NCBI RefSeq assembly: GCF_018881795.1
Contig: NZ_JACVPQ010000001.1
Location: 965,513 to 1,029,512, forward strand
Direction of reading: 5' to 3'
From: Polynucleobacter sp. MWH-Jannik1A5
GTDB lineage: Bacteria; Pseudomonadota; Gammaproteobacteria; Burkholderiales; Burkholderiaceae
DNA length: 64,000 nucleotides
The notes beneath the pieces are model-generated. The model had not been told where the DNA came from, made no database searches, and saw only the letters and a program-made list of their open reading frames with translations. A program made the translations under genes and the position numbers. Below are positions 43,210 through 54,540 of this stretch, one piece after another (the first letter of the stretch is position 1; the number at the start of each line of letters is the position of its first letter).

Positions 43210-44978
43210 GGCCGGTCGGTTTTTCTACTACGCCTAATTTAGTGTTGCGTCTGCCAATGTGGCGGTCGCGTTTAATGCTATTCCTCTTATTCTTTGTTTT
43301 CATGATGCTATTACTGCGCGCATTTTGGATTCAGGGTCCAGGCAATGCGTTCTATGAGGCAAAAGGTGTACGAGGTACTCAGCGCGAGTTAGAGCTACCT
43401 GCGAGTCGTGGAAAAATTTTGGATCGTAATGGCCAGGTGATTGCAACCAGCTTGGAGGCTAAGTCGGTTATTGCCTATAACGATACAGTTCCTGATGATT
43501 TGGCCGCTGACAAAGTACAAAAGTTAGCTAGCCTTTTGCAGATCAGTGAAGCAGAGTTGCGTAAAAAATTAAAAGAAGAGCGTAAGCAGATCTTCTTAAA
43601 GCGCCAGGTTGATCCAGCAATTGCGCAACAAATTAAGCAATTAGAAATCCCAGGCATTGGTTTAAATAATGAATATCGCCGCTTCTATCCAGAGGGCGAG
43701 GCGATGGCGCACGTAGTTGGCTTTACAAATGTTAACGATAAAGGCCAAGAGGGTATGGAGCTTTCGAGAGAGAAAGATCTTGCCGGACACCCAGGGCAGA
43801 GACGTGTAGTGGTTGATCGTCTTGGGCGCGTTGTCGATGAAATGGCTATTTTGCAATTGCCACAAAATGGCAAGGACTTGAATCTTTCGATTGATAGCAA
43901 GATTCAGTTCTTAGCCTATAACGCTGTGAAAGATGCAGTTGAAAAGCATCACGCTAAAGCGGGTGGTGCGGTAGTGCTTGATACACAAACGGGCGAGATC
44001 TTGGCTTTGGCAAATTACCCGAGCTATAACCCGAATGATCGAAGAGTGCTAACAGGCGAGCAATTACGCAATCGTGTATTGACGGATACTTTCGAGCCTG
44101 GTTCAACTATGAAACCTTTGACTATTGCAATCGCTTTAGAAAAGGGAGCTGTTAAGCCGGACACCAATATGGTGATTGGTGCGAAATATTTAATTGGGCC
44201 TAAACCAATTACTGATACGCACCCCTATGGAAATCTAACGGTCTCTCAAATTATTCAAAAGTCTAGCAATATTGGTACAGCAAAGATTGCAATGAATAGT
44301 CTTTCCGCTGAAGAGATGTGGGATTTCTATACTGCAGTTGGCTTTGGACAAGCACCAAAAATTGGTTTCCCTGGCGCCGTTGCTGGAACGGTGCACCCAT
44401 TTAAAAAGTGGATGCCGACAGATCAGGCGCGTATTGCATTTGGTTATGGTATTTCCGCCTCTTTATTTCAGGTTGCACGCGCATACACAGTATTTGCTCG
44501 GGATGGTGAATTAGTGCCTTTGACAATTGAGCGCAGTCCAGAGTTCAAGCCAGGCACTAAAGTTCTTTCTCCAAAAACTGCTATTGAAATGCGCAGCATG
44601 ATGGAGTCTGTTACCGAGCCTGGTGGCACTGCTATTAAGGCGCAGGCTGAAGGATTCCGTGTCGGCGGCAAGACTGGAACAGCGCATAAGTTAGTTGGTA
44701 AGGGGTACGGCAATAAATATCGGGCTTACTTTGCTGGTTTAGCTCCCATTAGTGCGCCGCGGATTGTGGTTGCAGTGATGATTGATGAGCCTACTGGTGG
44801 AAGTCACTACGGTGGCGACGTAGCAGCTCCTGTGTTTTCAACAATTGTGAGCGAAACACTCCATACCTTAAATGTTTTGCCAGACAACAAAGTCAAGCAA
44901 ATGGTATTGCAGGATAAGAGTCCACAGGAGATTCAAGCTGCAAATGCCCAAGCTCAACATGTGGTTTTGAAGCGATGA
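43206..44978 (+). CDS. ftsI: Division-specific transpeptidase FtsI (PBP3)
   Basis: Class B penicillin-binding protein that crosslinks septal peptidoglycan. One N-terminal TM helix (about 20-40), pedestal domain with PASRGKILDRNGQVIATSL, and transpeptidase motifs S-x-x-K in FEPGSTMKPLTIAIAL (about residue 300), S-x-N in KSSNIGTAKIA (about 353) and K-T-G in VGGKTGTAHK (about 488). 590 residues. The gene overlaps both neighbours by 4 bases. Confidence 0.97.
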   Translation: MRPVGFSTTPNLVLRLPMWRSRLMLFLLFFVFMMLLLRAFWIQGPGNAFYEAKGVRGTQRELELPASRGKILDRNGQVIATSLEAKSVIAYNDTVPDDLAADKVQKLASLLQISEAELRKKLKEERKQIFLKRQVDPAIAQQIKQLEIPGIGLNNEYRRFYPEGEAMAHVVGFTNVNDKGQEGMELSREKDLAGHPGQRRVVVDRLGRVVDEMAILQLPQNGKDLNLSIDSKIQFLAYNAVKDAVEKHHAKAGGAVVLDTQTGEILALANYPSYNPNDRRVLTGEQLRNRVLTDTFEPGSTMKPLTIAIALEKGAVKPDTNMVIGAKYLIGPKPITDTHPYGNLTVSQIIQKSSNIGTAKIAMNSLSAEEMWDFYTAVGFGQAPKIGFPGAVAGTVHPFKKWMPTDQARIAFGYGISASLFQVARAYTVFARDGELVPLTIERSPEFKPGTKVLSPKTAIEMRSMMESVTEPGGTAIKAQAEGFRVGGKTGTAHKLVGKGYGNKYRAYFAGLAPISAPRIVVAVMIDEPTGGSHYGGDVAAPVFSTIVSETLHTLNVLPDNKVKQMVLQDKSPQEIQAANAQAQHVVLKR

Positions 44979-46525
44979 GGGTGGACTTGAAAATAGACAC
45001 CAATCACTTGATTGACCACTTACACACTTTGGCGAACTCTTCCGCAAAAGTGTGTGCGGATAGTCGCCAGATTCAGTCTGGCGATATCTTTTTTGCATAT
45101 CCTGTGGGTCATGGCAATGCATTGCGCGATGGCCGTCAATTTATCAACGCTGCTTTGGAAGCTGGTGCAGCAGCCGTAGTGTTTGATCCAGCGGGTATGG
45201 GTAATCAATTTGTTGATCATCCACAATGTTTCGCAGTTGCAAATCTTGCTGCACACGCAGGCCAATTGTGCTCGCAGTGGTATGAGCACCCTAGCAAGGA
45301 ATTAAGCATCATCGGTGTGACTGGTACTAATGGGAAAACGAGCATTACTCAGTGGCTCGCCCAAGCTTTAGATACTAGCAATCACCGCGCTGCGGTTTTA
45401 GGCACCTTAGGTACTGGCTTTCCGGGATCTTTAGTTCAAACTGGCTATACCACTCCAGATGCTCCAAAGTTACAAACTCAGCTAGCAGAGTTGCGTAGCG
45501 CAGGTGCAAAGCAAGTAGCCATGGAAGTATCTTCACACGCATTAGATCAATATCGCATCTCTGGAACTGACTTAAATTGCGCGGTCTTCACCAATCTCAC
45601 GCAAGATCATTTGGATTACCACGGCAATATGGCCGATTATGCTGAAGCAAAAGCAAAGCTATTTCAGCAGTCTGGGCTTAAGCACGCGGTGATCAATTTG
45701 GATGATGTATTTGGCCGTGAGTTAGCCATGAACTTATTGGCGAAAGATGGCCTGAAGGTATGGGCATATGCATTGTCTCCAGCAGCATTCTCGGGTTTTG
45801 AGAAGTTTGGTGAGCGCCTACAACGTAGTTATGCAAAAGATTCAGTCCTGAGCGGGGCGGGTTATCTCTCCACTTTTATTTGTGATGGCCTGGGCAGTGT
45901 CCAGCTTCATATTCCTTTGTTAGGTGAATTTAATTTAAGCAATGCCCTTGCAGTATGGACGGTATTGCTTTCGCAAGGTATGGGCTGTGAGCTTGCGTCA
46001 CAAAAGGTTAGTCAATTAAATCCAGTGCTCGGTCGCATGGAGTTAATTCAACTTGGCAAACCTCAAAAAACAGAAGGTTTGTTGGCAGTTGTGGACTATG
46101 CACACACCCCGGATGCTTTAGAGAAAACTTTGCGCGCTTTACGCCCTATCGCGGATCAACGTGGCGGAAATATTTGGTGCGTATTTGGTTGTGGTGGTGA
46201 TAGAGATGTCGGCAAGCGATCGTTGATGGGCGCTGTTGCTGAGCGTTACGCCGATCAGGTTTTGATTACAAGCGACAATCCGCGGTCAGAAGATCCACAG
46301 GCCATCATGCAGATGATTCGTGATGGTATGAGATCTGAAGCACAAAATGTTCAGATGATTGCTGATCGTGCGGCTGCCATTATGGCTGCCATTCGTCATG
46401 CAGGTCCTCGCGATATTGTATTGGTTGCTGGTAAGGGTCATGAGACTACCCAAGAAATCAATGGTAAGAAATTTGATTTCTCGGACCAAGAACATATTCG
46501 CTTAGCTGCTGGGGGCGGAATCTAA
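44975..46525 (+). CDS. murE: UDP-MurNAc-L-Ala-D-Glu:meso-diaminopimelate ligase
   Basis: Adds meso-DAP to the peptidoglycan precursor. P-loop GVTGTNGKTSITQW near residue 115, TNLTQDHLDYHGNMADYAEAKAKLF with the carbamylated-lysine region, and the meso-DAP-specific motif DNPRSEDP near 432-439 (Lys-adding enzymes differ here). 516 residues. Start ATG 44975 overlaps the ftsI stop; its TAA shares a base with the murF ATG (TAATG). Confidence 0.97.
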   Translation: MRVDLKIDTNHLIDHLHTLANSSAKVCADSRQIQSGDIFFAYPVGHGNALRDGRQFINAALEAGAAAVVFDPAGMGNQFVDHPQCFAVANLAAHAGQLCSQWYEHPSKELSIIGVTGTNGKTSITQWLAQALDTSNHRAAVLGTLGTGFPGSLVQTGYTTPDAPKLQTQLAELRSAGAKQVAMEVSSHALDQYRISGTDLNCAVFTNLTQDHLDYHGNMADYAEAKAKLFQQSGLKHAVINLDDVFGRELAMNLLAKDGLKVWAYALSPAAFSGFEKFGERLQRSYAKDSVLSGAGYLSTFICDGLGSVQLHIPLLGEFNLSNALAVWTVLLSQGMGCELASQKVSQLNPVLGRMELIQLGKPQKTEGLLAVVDYAHTPDALEKTLRALRPIADQRGGNIWCVFGCGGDRDVGKRSLMGAVAERYADQVLITSDNPRSEDPQAIMQMIRDGMRSEAQNVQMIADRAAAIMAAIRHAGPRDIVLVAGKGHETTQEINGKKFDFSDQEHIRLAAGGGI

Positions 46526-47973
46526 TGCCCATCATGACAATGCTTGCGCAAGCACAGGCTATGCTGCCTGGAAGCACATTAATTAATGCTTCTACTGACA
46601 CTGCCAAAGAATTAACTATTTCTCGAGTAGGTACTGATAGTCGCCAAATTGAGCGTAATGAGTTATTTGTGGCTCTAGTGGGCGAGCGTTTTGACGCGCA
46701 TGACTTTTTATCTGATGTAGCGAAAGCAGGTGCAGGGGCTGCGTTAATTAGTAGCCAGGATAAATGTCCGGCAGACTTACCAGCCATTTGTGTTTCCAAT
46801 ACTCGCGTTGGTTTAGGAAACTTAGCTAAAGCATGGCGCGTCAATCATCCAGTTCCTTTGGCATTAGTTACTGGGAGTAATGGCAAGACTACTGTTAAAG
46901 AAATGATCGCATCGATTTTTAAGGCTGCGGTTGGCGAACAACATACCTTGGTAACTAAGGGTAACTTAAATAACGATATTGGCTTACCTTTAACACTATT
47001 AAAGTTACGCTCCACTGATCGCCTGGCAGTTGTTGAGCTGGGAATGAATCATCCAGGCGAGACTGCACAGTTAGCTGCAATTGCACAGCCCAATATTGCG
47101 TTAATCAATAATGCCCAACGTGAGCATCAGGAGTTTATGGCAACGGTAGCGGCCGTAGCTGAAGAGCACTCGGATGCAATTCGTGCGTTGCCAGGTGACG
47201 GTGTTGCTGTATTTCCAGCGGATTCAGAATTTTCAAATGTGTGGCGACAAGCTGCTGCCGGTCGAAAAGTAATGGATTTCGTTCTGTCATCTGCGCAGAA
47301 CAAGGTTTCAGCTGCGGTGACGGGAACTCTATTAAGCAATGGGCTGGTAAAGATTCAAGCGGAACAGGGCTCTATCGAAGTTCAATTAAATACATTGGGC
47401 AGTCACAATGTGCGTAATGCCCTGGCAGCAAGTGCTGTCGGCATTGCAGCAGGCATTGGTCTTGAAAAAATCAAACAAGGTCTTGAGTCTTTCTCACCTG
47501 TGAATGGCCGCATGCAGGCTAAAGTAATAGATTCAAATCGAACCCTCATTGATGATAGCTACAACGCTAATCCCGATTCTGTGCGAGCAGCGATCGATGC
47601 CTTAAAGCAATCAGGCAATTTATCTTGGTTGATTTTGGGTGATATGGGTGAGGTTGGTAATCAAGGCCCTGAGTTCCATCGCGAGGTAGGTGCATACGCG
47701 GCTGAGCAGGGAGTCAGTAAGCTGTTTGCTCTAGGTGAGCAGTGTCAATTTGCATTGCAGGGATTTAACGAGTCCGCTAACAATAATGCAACTTCATTGC
47801 ATGCAAAACATTTCACAGATATGGATAGTTTGATTGTGCAATTAAAAGATGCACTTCATGCTCAGTCCAGCGGCAGTAATCAGCATTTAAATATTTTGGT
47901 TAAAGGTTCACGGTTTATGCGCATGGAGCGTGTAGTGCAGGCCTTGTTAGAGGAGGCTAAAACATGCTCTTAA
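46525..47973 (+). CDS. murF: UDP-MurNAc-tripeptide:D-alanyl-D-alanine ligase
   Basis: Adds D-Ala-D-Ala to complete the UDP-MurNAc-pentapeptide. [27 protein letters not shown]-terminal domain, P-loop [19 protein letters not shown] near 111-129, [47 protein letters not shown], and [18 protein letters not shown] in the C-terminal domain. 482 residues. mraY begins 10 bases before its end. Confidence 0.97.
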   Translation: MPIMTMLAQAQAMLPGSTLINASTDTAKELTISRVGTDSRQIERNELFVALVGERFDAHDFLSDVAKAGAGAALISSQDKCPADLPAICVSNTRVGLGNLAKAWRVNHPVPLALVTGSNGKTTVKEMIASIFKAAVGEQHTLVTKGNLNNDIGLPLTLLKLRSTDRLAVVELGMNHPGETAQLAAIAQPNIALINNAQREHQEFMATVAAVAEEHSDAIRALPGDGVAVFPADSEFSNVWRQAAAGRKVMDFVLSSAQNKVSAAVTGTLLSNGLVKIQAEQGSIEVQLNTLGSHNVRNALAASAVGIAAGIGLEKIKQGLESFSPVNGRMQAKVIDSNRTLIDDSYNANPDSVRAAIDALKQSGNLSWLILGDMGEVGNQGPEFHREVGAYAAEQGVSKLFALGEQCQFALQGFNESANNNATSLHAKHFTDMDSLIVQLKDALHAQSSGSNQHLNILVKGSRFMRMERVVQALLEEAKTCS

Positions 47974-49133
47974 TGTTGGCGCAATGGTTGCAGGATGACT
48001 TCGGATTTTTCCGGGTGTTTAACTACATCACTTTTAGAGCGGTGATGGCAACGGTGACTGCATTGTTAATCGGTTTGGCTGCAGGACCTTGGGTTATTCG
48101 CAAGCTCACTGCCTTAAAGATGGGTCAAGCAGTAAGAACTGACGGACCGCAAACGCATTTAGTGAAATCAGGCACTCCAACAATGGGTGGTGTTTTGATT
48201 TTGATTGGTATCTTTATTTCATGCATATTGTGGGCAGATCTTAGCAATCGATTTATTTGGATTGTGATGATTGTTACCTTTGGCTTTGGCTTGGTAGGTT
48301 GGGTAGATGATTACCGTAAAGTGGTCTACAAAGATCCTAAGGGTATGGCCTCGAAAGAGAAATTCTTTTGGCAAACCTTGATTGGTTTATTTGCTGCAAT
48401 CTATCTCGCATTCTCTGTTTCTGAAGTTAACAACCTCAAGGTGCTGCAACTGTTCTATGAGTGGCTCAGAAGCGGCTTTGCTTTAGACCTACCAGCAAAA
48501 ACGAACTTGCTATTACCGTTTATGAAGGAAGTAAGCTACCCATTGGGAATTATGGGCTTCATTATTTTGAGTTACTTAGTCATTGTTGGTAGCAGTAACG
48601 CAGTGAATCTAACTGATGGTCTTGATGGTTTGGTCATCATGCCGGTGATTCTGGTGGGCGCGGCTTTAGGTGCTTTTGCCTATGTGATGGGTAATGCGAT
48701 TTATGCGAAGTACCTCCTCTTTCCTTATATCCCGGGTGCTGGTGAGTTGATGATCTTCTGCGGTGCTATGGGTGGCGCAGGATTGGCTTTCCTTTGGTAC
48801 AACACCCATCCAGCCCAAGTATTTATGGGTGACGTAGGTGCGCTAGCTTTAGGCGGTGCACTCGGCACTATTGCAGTCATTGTTCGACAAGAAATTGTCT
48901 TATTTGTGATGGGCGGCATTTTTGTTGCCGAAACCCTTTCAGTCATGCTCCAAGTATTTTGGTTCAAAGTAACTAAAAAACATTTTGGCGAAGGTCGTCG
49001 TATTTTCCGAATGGCACCATTGCATCATCATTTTGAATTGGGTGGCTGGAAAGAAACACAAGTAGTTGTGCGCTTCTGGATCATCACGATTCTCTTAGTC
49101 TTAATTGGCTTATCTAGCTTGAAGTTACGGTGA
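47964..49133 (+). CDS. mraY: Phospho-MurNAc-pentapeptide translocase
   Basis: Ten-helix membrane enzyme that forms lipid I from UDP-MurNAc-pentapeptide and undecaprenyl phosphate. Signature segments [40 protein letters not shown] (catalytic DD), [18 protein letters not shown] and [23 protein letters not shown], then [23 protein letters not shown] (the HHH motif). 389 residues is the usual proteobacterial length, with the insertion near 145-175 also seen in relatives. Confidence 0.98.
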   Translation: MLLMLAQWLQDDFGFFRVFNYITFRAVMATVTALLIGLAAGPWVIRKLTALKMGQAVRTDGPQTHLVKSGTPTMGGVLILIGIFISCILWADLSNRFIWIVMIVTFGFGLVGWVDDYRKVVYKDPKGMASKEKFFWQTLIGLFAAIYLAFSVSEVNNLKVLQLFYEWLRSGFALDLPAKTNLLLPFMKEVSYPLGIMGFIILSYLVIVGSSNAVNLTDGLDGLVIMPVILVGAALGAFAYVMGNAIYAKYLLFPYIPGAGELMIFCGAMGGAGLAFLWYNTHPAQVFMGDVGALALGGALGTIAVIVRQEIVLFVMGGIFVAETLSVMLQVFWFKVTKKHFGEGRRIFRMAPLHHHFELGGWKETQVVVRFWIITILLVLIGLSSLKLR

Positions 49134-49146
49134 TCCAAAAGTAAAT

Positions 49147-50769
49147 ATGTTGATTTTAGAAAATACCTTCGCTAATTCAGCTTTCATGACTGATGAAGGC
49201 TATCAAGCACCAAGCCGATTCCTCATTTTAGGTTTGGGTGAATCTGGTGTCGCCATGGCTAAGTGGTGCTTGCGTAATGGTGCAGAAGTCCGTCTCGCCG
49301 ACACTCGTGAGCAATCATCATTAAGTGAGCGTCAGAATTCTTGGTTGCAAGAGCTTCATATTGCGGGTCTAAAAGATACCTGTTTTGGGCCTTTGAGTGA
49401 TGACTTACTCAAAGGGATTGATGTGGTTGGTATCAGTCCAGGACTTTCTCCGGTGCAAGATCCAACATATTCTTTCTTGGTAAAAGCTGAAGAAGCTGAA
49501 ATCGACGTTTGGAGCGAAATTGAATTTTTTGCTCGTGCAATTTCAGCTTTAAGCCGTATGGCGCAGGCACAAGAGTCCAGTTATGAGACTGCAGTATTGG
49601 CAATCACTGGCACCAATGGCAAAACAACCACTACCGCATTAACAGGGCAACTCTGTGAGCGTGCTGGCAAGAAAGTAGCTGTTGCGGGCAACATCAGTCC
49701 AGCTGCGTTAGAAAAGCTCATGAGTTGCTTAGATTTGGCAGATCAAATTGTGGATATGCCAGACGTATGGGTCCTCGAGTTATCTAGCTTTCAGTTGGTC
49801 TACACCCACACATTAAATGCTACTGCAGCAACGGTTCTCAATATTACTCAGGACCATTTAGATTGGCACGGAGATATGTCGGCTTATGCAGAAGCTAAGT
49901 CAAGAATATTTGGCCCCGATACAGTGTGCATTCTGAATCGCGATGATTCATTGGTGATGGGATTGCTTTCGGAAGATCAAAAAGCGGAGAAGTCTATTGT
50001 GACTTTTGGTTCTAATCGTCCAGATGAGCAAGGCGCCTTTGGTATTGAGCATGACTTGCGTGCTGGCGGTATTGATTGGTTAGTCTGGGCTGAAGTTGAT
50101 GAGGATGTGGAGCCCAAGCCTAAGCGTCGTCGTAAGTCCGCAGTTGTAGAGGATGATGAGCCGTTACGCCTTAAGCGTTTAATTCCGGCTGATGCATTAA
50201 GAATTCGTGGTCGACACAATGCATTAAATGCCTTAGCTGCGCTTGCCTTGGCGCGTGCAGCGAAACTACCGATGAACGTGCTCTTGCATGGTTTACGTGA
50301 TTATCATGGCGAGCCTCATCGAGTACAAAGCATTGCGATTGTTAAAGACGTTGAGTATGTGGACGATAGTAAAGGCACTAATGTGGGTGCTACTGTTGCC
50401 GCATTAAATGGTTTAGGTAATAACGAATTAGGTAAACGTATTTGGTTAATTGCTGGTGGAGATGGTAAGGGGCAAGATTTCAGCCCACTTCGTGAACCAG
50501 CTTTGCGTTTTGTAAAAGGCGCCTTCGTAATTGGTAAAGATGGTGTTGCCATTGGCGAAGCATTAGGCGCTGGAATACCTGTCACTAATTGCGGTGACTT
50601 GGTGACTGCAGTTCAGGCTGTAGCTGCACAGGCAATATCTGGCGACATAGTGTTGTTATCTCCAGCTTGCGCTAGCTTGGATCAGTTCCGTGACTATAAA
50701 GAACGTGCTCAAGTATTTGCTGCAGAAGTCGAAGAGTTGGGAATGCGCTTTGAAGGGGTCCAAGCATGA
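49147..50769 (+). CDS. murD: UDP-MurNAc-L-alanine:D-glutamate ligase, long form
   Basis: Adds D-glutamate to UDP-MurNAc-Ala. Rossmann start FLILGLGESGVAMAKWCLRNGAEVRLADTR, P-loop AITGTNGKTTTTALTGQLC near 152-170, and LNITQDHLDWHGDMSAYAEAKSRIF. 540 residues, roughly 100 more than E. coli MurD (438). Much of the excess is a charged insertion at about 318-345 (EVDEDVEPKPKRRRKSAVVE, then EDDEPLRLK) before the IRGRHNALNALAAL segment, plus an extended N-terminus. Longer MurD forms occur in Burkholderiales. ATG 49147 has only a weak ribosome site; ATG 49186 is an alternative start. Confidence 0.95.
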   Translation: MLILENTFANSAFMTDEGYQAPSRFLILGLGESGVAMAKWCLRNGAEVRLADTREQSSLSERQNSWLQELHIAGLKDTCFGPLSDDLLKGIDVVGISPGLSPVQDPTYSFLVKAEEAEIDVWSEIEFFARAISALSRMAQAQESSYETAVLAITGTNGKTTTTALTGQLCERAGKKVAVAGNISPAALEKLMSCLDLADQIVDMPDVWVLELSSFQLVYTHTLNATAATVLNITQDHLDWHGDMSAYAEAKSRIFGPDTVCILNRDDSLVMGLLSEDQKAEKSIVTFGSNRPDEQGAFGIEHDLRAGGIDWLVWAEVDEDVEPKPKRRRKSAVVEDDEPLRLKRLIPADALRIRGRHNALNALAALALARAAKLPMNVLLHGLRDYHGEPHRVQSIAIVKDVEYVDDSKGTNVGATVAALNGLGNNELGKRIWLIAGGDGKGQDFSPLREPALRFVKGAFVIGKDGVAIGEALGAGIPVTNCGDLVTAVQAVAAQAISGDIVLLSPACASLDQFRDYKERAQVFAAEVEELGMRFEGVQA

Positions 50770-52037
50770 ACTTAAAAGAGAAATTCTTTCCTGAAAACCG
50801 TCTTGGATTAAATCGTTTCTGGAATTTTTCTAGAGGCGGAATCGATAACTTCCGTACTGGCTTGCGAGATGCGGTATCTGGCGTAGAGCAAACTCGTTCG
50901 CGCATGATGGAGTATGACCAGTTACTTGTTTGGGCAATTTTGTCCCTCATGTTGATTGGTCTAGTGATGGTGTATTCAGCTTCTATTACTTTGGCTGATG
51001 GACCTAAGTATGCAAACTACAGTAGCAACTTTTTCTTGATCCGCCATATGATTTCTTTGGCGATTGCTATTGGAGTGGGGATTTGGGCTTTCAAGATTCC
51101 TACAAAGGTGTGGGATCGCTATTCGCCAGTCATTTTTGGATTTACCGTTTTACTGCTTATCGCGGTACTCATTCCAGGTGTGGGCAAAGGGGTGAATGGC
51201 GCTAAGCGCTGGATTCCTCTGGGATTAATGAACTTTCAGCCTTCCGAGTTAATGAAATTTGCTGCAGTGATCTTTGCGGCAAGCTATACAGTGCAACGTC
51301 AAGAATATCTCCATTCATTTGTTAAGGGCATGCTACCTATGGGTATTGCAGTTGCCTTGGTTGGTGGCTTGCTGATGGCTGAGCCGGATATGGGTGCATT
51401 CGTAGTGGTTGCATTGATTGCATTTGGCATTCTCTTTTTGGGCGGTATCAACGCTAAATTATTCGGTGGTTTGATTGCAGTTGGCTTGATGAGCGGTGCA
51501 ACGATGATTGCGCTCTCACCATTCCGTCGTGGACGTATGTTGGCATTTATGGATCCATGGCAGGTAGATAACGCAGCCAATAAGGGGTATCAATTAACCC
51601 ATTCACTCATGGCTTTTGGACGTGGCGAGTGGTTTGGTACAGGTCTTGGCGGTAGCGTAGAAAAATTACATTACTTGCCTGAAGCCCATACCGATTTCAT
51701 CATGGCAGTGATTGGTGAGGAGCTTGGTTTTGTTGGCGTAGTCGTGATGATCTTCTTGTTCTACTGGATCGTACGTCGCGCATTCTTAATCGGACGCACC
51801 GCATTGCAATTAGATCGTAGCTTTGCAGGACTTGCTGCTAAGGGTGTGGCTATTTGGATTGGTTGGCAGGCCTTTATTAATATGGGTGTGAACCTTGGGC
51901 TGTTACCAACTAAAGGTTTGACTTTGCCATTGGTGAGTTATGGTGGCTCCGGAATTTTGATGAATGCTGTTGCAATGGCAATGCTGTTACGCATTGATTT
52001 TGAAAATCGCATTCTGATGCGTGGAGGGAAGCTTTGA
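50766..52037 (+). CDS. ftsW: Septal peptidoglycan polymerase FtsW
   Basis: SEDS-family glycosyltransferase that polymerises lipid II at the septum together with FtsI. After an about 55-residue cytoplasmic N-terminus come ten hydrophobic helices. Family segments: GLVMVYSASITLA, KRWIPLGLMNFQPSELMKFAAVIFAA, AEPDMGAFVVVALIAFGILFLGG (catalytic Asp), GEWFGTGLGGSVEKLHYLPEAHTDFIMAVIGEELGFVG and PTKGLTLPLVSYGGSG. 423 residues. Overlaps murD (ATGA) and murG. Confidence 0.97.
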   Translation: MNLKEKFFPENRLGLNRFWNFSRGGIDNFRTGLRDAVSGVEQTRSRMMEYDQLLVWAILSLMLIGLVMVYSASITLADGPKYANYSSNFFLIRHMISLAIAIGVGIWAFKIPTKVWDRYSPVIFGFTVLLLIAVLIPGVGKGVNGAKRWIPLGLMNFQPSELMKFAAVIFAASYTVQRQEYLHSFVKGMLPMGIAVALVGGLLMAEPDMGAFVVVALIAFGILFLGGINAKLFGGLIAVGLMSGATMIALSPFRRGRMLAFMDPWQVDNAANKGYQLTHSLMAFGRGEWFGTGLGGSVEKLHYLPEAHTDFIMAVIGEELGFVGVVVMIFLFYWIVRRAFLIGRTALQLDRSFAGLAAKGVAIWIGWQAFINMGVNLGLLPTKGLTLPLVSYGGSGILMNAVAMAMLLRIDFENRILMRGGKL

Positions 52038-53107
52038 CAAAACCCTCAATTCTTGTGATGGCTGGTGGAACTGGTGGGCATATCTTCCCAGGCCTAGCTG
52101 TCGCTGAATACTTGCGGATTTGTGGTTGGAATGTCTCTTGGTTGGGTAATCAAGCAGGCATGGAGTATCGACTCGTGAAATCTTGTGACTTTCCATTCGA
52201 GGCGGTTGATTTTGGTGGTCTGCGTGGCAAGGGCTTAAAGACAAAGTTGATGCTGCCTATTAATCTCATGCGTGCGTGTATCCAAAGTTGGAAAATCATG
52301 CGCCGTGTTAAGCCGAATGTTGTTCTGGGTATGGGAGGGTACATTACTTTCCCAGGCGGCTTGGTGACTAAATTCCTAAAGCGCCCGCTAGTTTTGCATG
52401 AAGCCAATTCAGTGGCTGGTAGCGCCAATCTTGCGCTGAGCAAAATTGCTATGCGGACTTTGACTGGATTCCCTAATACGATGGCTCATGCTGAATGGGT
52501 TGGCAATCCGATTCGCGAAGAGTTTGATCATATGCTTGCACCAGCAGTGCGTTATGAGCAGCGCCAAGGACCGCTTTCTATTTTGGTGGTGGGCGGTAGC
52601 TTAGGGGCCGCAGCTTTAAATGAAAATATTCCAGCTGCATTGGCATTGATTCCTGAGGCATCTCGTCCAAGAGTGATTCATCAAGCAGGGGATAAGCATT
52701 TGGCGGATCTTGAAAAGCGTTATGCCGAGCTGGGTGTCGTGGCAGATATTCGTTCATTTATTGATGACATGCCCTCAGCGTATTCGCAGGCGGATTTAGT
52801 AATTTGTCGCTCAGGTGCAATGACAGTTTCTGAAATTGCGGCTTGTGGTGTTGCCTCTTGCCTCATACCTTTCCCATTTGCAATTGATGACCATCAAACT
52901 GCTAATGCACAGTTTTTGTCAAATGCAGACGCAGCAGTTTTATTGCCCCAGCCTTTACTTAATCCACAAGATTTGGCGTTGATGATTCAAAACTTGGATC
53001 GCACAGATTTAAAAGAGATGGCATTGCGTGCGTATGCCTTAGCGAAGCCGCATGCAACTCAGCGAGTAGCTGAAGTGTGTGCAGATTGTGCGGGGGTGGG
53101 TAAATGA
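52034..53107 (+). CDS. murG: Lipid II synthase MurG, TTG start
   Basis: GT28 glycosyltransferase that adds GlcNAc to lipid I at the inner face of the membrane. N-terminal [66 protein letters not shown]-terminal donor site [21 protein letters not shown] and [40 protein letters not shown]. The start codon is TTG (52034), well served by GGAGGGAAG upstream and overlapping the ftsW stop (TTGA). 357 residues. No better ATG is available without losing the glycine loop. Confidence 0.96.
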   Translation: MTKPSILVMAGGTGGHIFPGLAVAEYLRICGWNVSWLGNQAGMEYRLVKSCDFPFEAVDFGGLRGKGLKTKLMLPINLMRACIQSWKIMRRVKPNVVLGMGGYITFPGGLVTKFLKRPLVLHEANSVAGSANLALSKIAMRTLTGFPNTMAHAEWVGNPIREEFDHMLAPAVRYEQRQGPLSILVVGGSLGAAALNENIPAALALIPEASRPRVIHQAGDKHLADLEKRYAELGVVADIRSFIDDMPSAYSQADLVICRSGAMTVSEIAACGVASCLIPFPFAIDDHQTANAQFLSNADAAVLLPQPLLNPQDLALMIQNLDRTDLKEMALRAYALAKPHATQRVAEVCADCAGVGK

Positions 53108-54540
53108 AGCATATCGTTCAGCAAATTCACTTCATCGGCATCGGTGGCGCTGGTATGAGCGGCATTGCTGAGGTGCTGTTGAACTTGGGGTATCAGGTTT
53201 CAGGGTCAGACCTTGCTGAGGGCGCTGTTACTAAGCGCCTGCAGGAGCTGGGCGCCGTTATTCACATTGGCCATGATCCTAAAAATATTGGCACTGCAGA
53301 GGCGGTTGTGATCTCAACCGCTGTCGCTGGAAATAATCCAGAAGTATTGGCTGCTCGTGCTGCAAAAATTCCCGTCATTCAACGTGCTGTGATGTTGGGT
53401 GAGCTGATGCGTTTAAAGCAAGGTATTGCGATTGCTGGAACGCATGGTAAAACAACTACCACCAGCTTAGTTGCATCAGTTTTGGCTGAGGGCGGTTTAG
53501 ATCCTACATTTGTGATTGGCGGAAAACTCAATTCGGCTGGGGCTAATGCCCGCTTAGGACGTGGCGACTTCATTGTGGTTGAGGCCGATGAATCTGATGC
53601 ATCTTTCTTGCAATTATTTCCAGCGATGGAAGTAGTTACCAATATTGATGCAGATCATATGGATACCTATCAGCATGATATGGCCCGCTTAAAGCAAGCG
53701 TTTGTGCAGTTTATTCAGCGCATGCCGTTTTATGGTGTCGCAGTACTCTGTATTGATGATGCAAATGTGCGCGACATCATTCCGTTCGTATCTCAGCCAG
53801 TACTTCGCTACGGTTTATCCGAAGATGCTGATATCCGCGCTAGCAATGTACGTGCCGATGGCACTCGCATGCACTTTACTGTTGATCGTCGCACCGTTCG
53901 TAGACATGGCAATAAACCTGGTCCGCTCAATGTGACACTGAACTTGCCTGGGCTACATAATGTACGTAATGCTTTGGCGGCTATTGGAATAGCAACAGAG
54001 TTAGGCGTCGGCGATGAAGCAATAACAAAAGCGCTTTCTGAATTTAGCGGTGTTGGTCGTCGCTTCCAGCGTTATGGAGAAATTCCGCTGGCATCGGGCG
54101 GCAGCTTTACTTTGATTGATGATTACGGTCATCACCCAGTAGAGATGGCGGCAACCTTGGCTGCTGCACGCGGAGCCTATCCAGATCGCCGTTTAGTTCT
54201 GGCGTTCCAGCCACATCGCTTTACTAGAACACGTGATTGTTTTGGTGAGTTTGTACAGGTCCTTAGAAGCTTTGATGCATTGGTGTTGACTGATGTCTAT
54301 CCAGCAGGCGAAGCCAAAATTCCGGGGGCAGATGGTAAGAGCTTGATGAAAGCCGCTATTGCTGAAGATAAGAATTCAAAAGCCTTATTAAATTCAGGTG
54401 CAGTTGCTTATGCTGCAAGCATTGCTGAGATGCCAGAAAAATTAAGTCAAGTTTTAAAAGATGGGGATGTTTTAATTACGATGGGTGCAGGATCAATTTC
54501 TGCTTTGCCGCATACGTTAGCGGAGGCAAAGCATGTCTAA
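53104..54540 (+). CDS. murC: UDP-MurNAc:L-alanine ligase
   Basis: First amino-acid ligase of the precursor pathway. [28 protein letters not shown] start, P-loop [33 protein letters not shown] near 108-140, [38 protein letters not shown], and the C-terminal [41 protein letters not shown]. 478 residues. Overlaps murG by 4 bases; ddlB begins 8 bases before its end. Confidence 0.97.
   Translation: MKHIVQQIHFIGIGGAGMSGIAEVLLNLGYQVSGSDLAEGAVTKRLQELGAVIHIGHDPKNIGTAEAVVISTAVAGNNPEVLAARAAKIPVIQRAVMLGELMRLKQGIAIAGTHGKTTTTSLVASVLAEGGLDPTFVIGGKLNSAGANARLGRGDFIVVEADESDASFLQLFPAMEVVTNIDADHMDTYQHDMARLKQAFVQFIQRMPFYGVAVLCIDDANVRDIIPFVSQPVLRYGLSEDADIRASNVRADGTRMHFTVDRRTVRRHGNKPGPLNVTLNLPGLHNVRNALAAIGIATELGVGDEAITKALSEFSGVGRRFQRYGEIPLASGGSFTLIDDYGHHPVEMAATLAAARGAYPDRRLVLAFQPHRFTRTRDCFGEFVQVLRSFDALVLTDVYPAGEAKIPGADGKSLMKAAIAEDKNSKALLNSGAVAYAASIAEMPEKLSQVLKDGDVLITMGAGSISALPHTLAEAKHV

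Noticed and set aside
52034..52036. TTG start of murG as an annotation error
   Set aside because: A strong GGAGGGAAG lies directly upstream and a later start would remove the essential glycine loop; the overlap with the ftsW stop fits the cluster's style.
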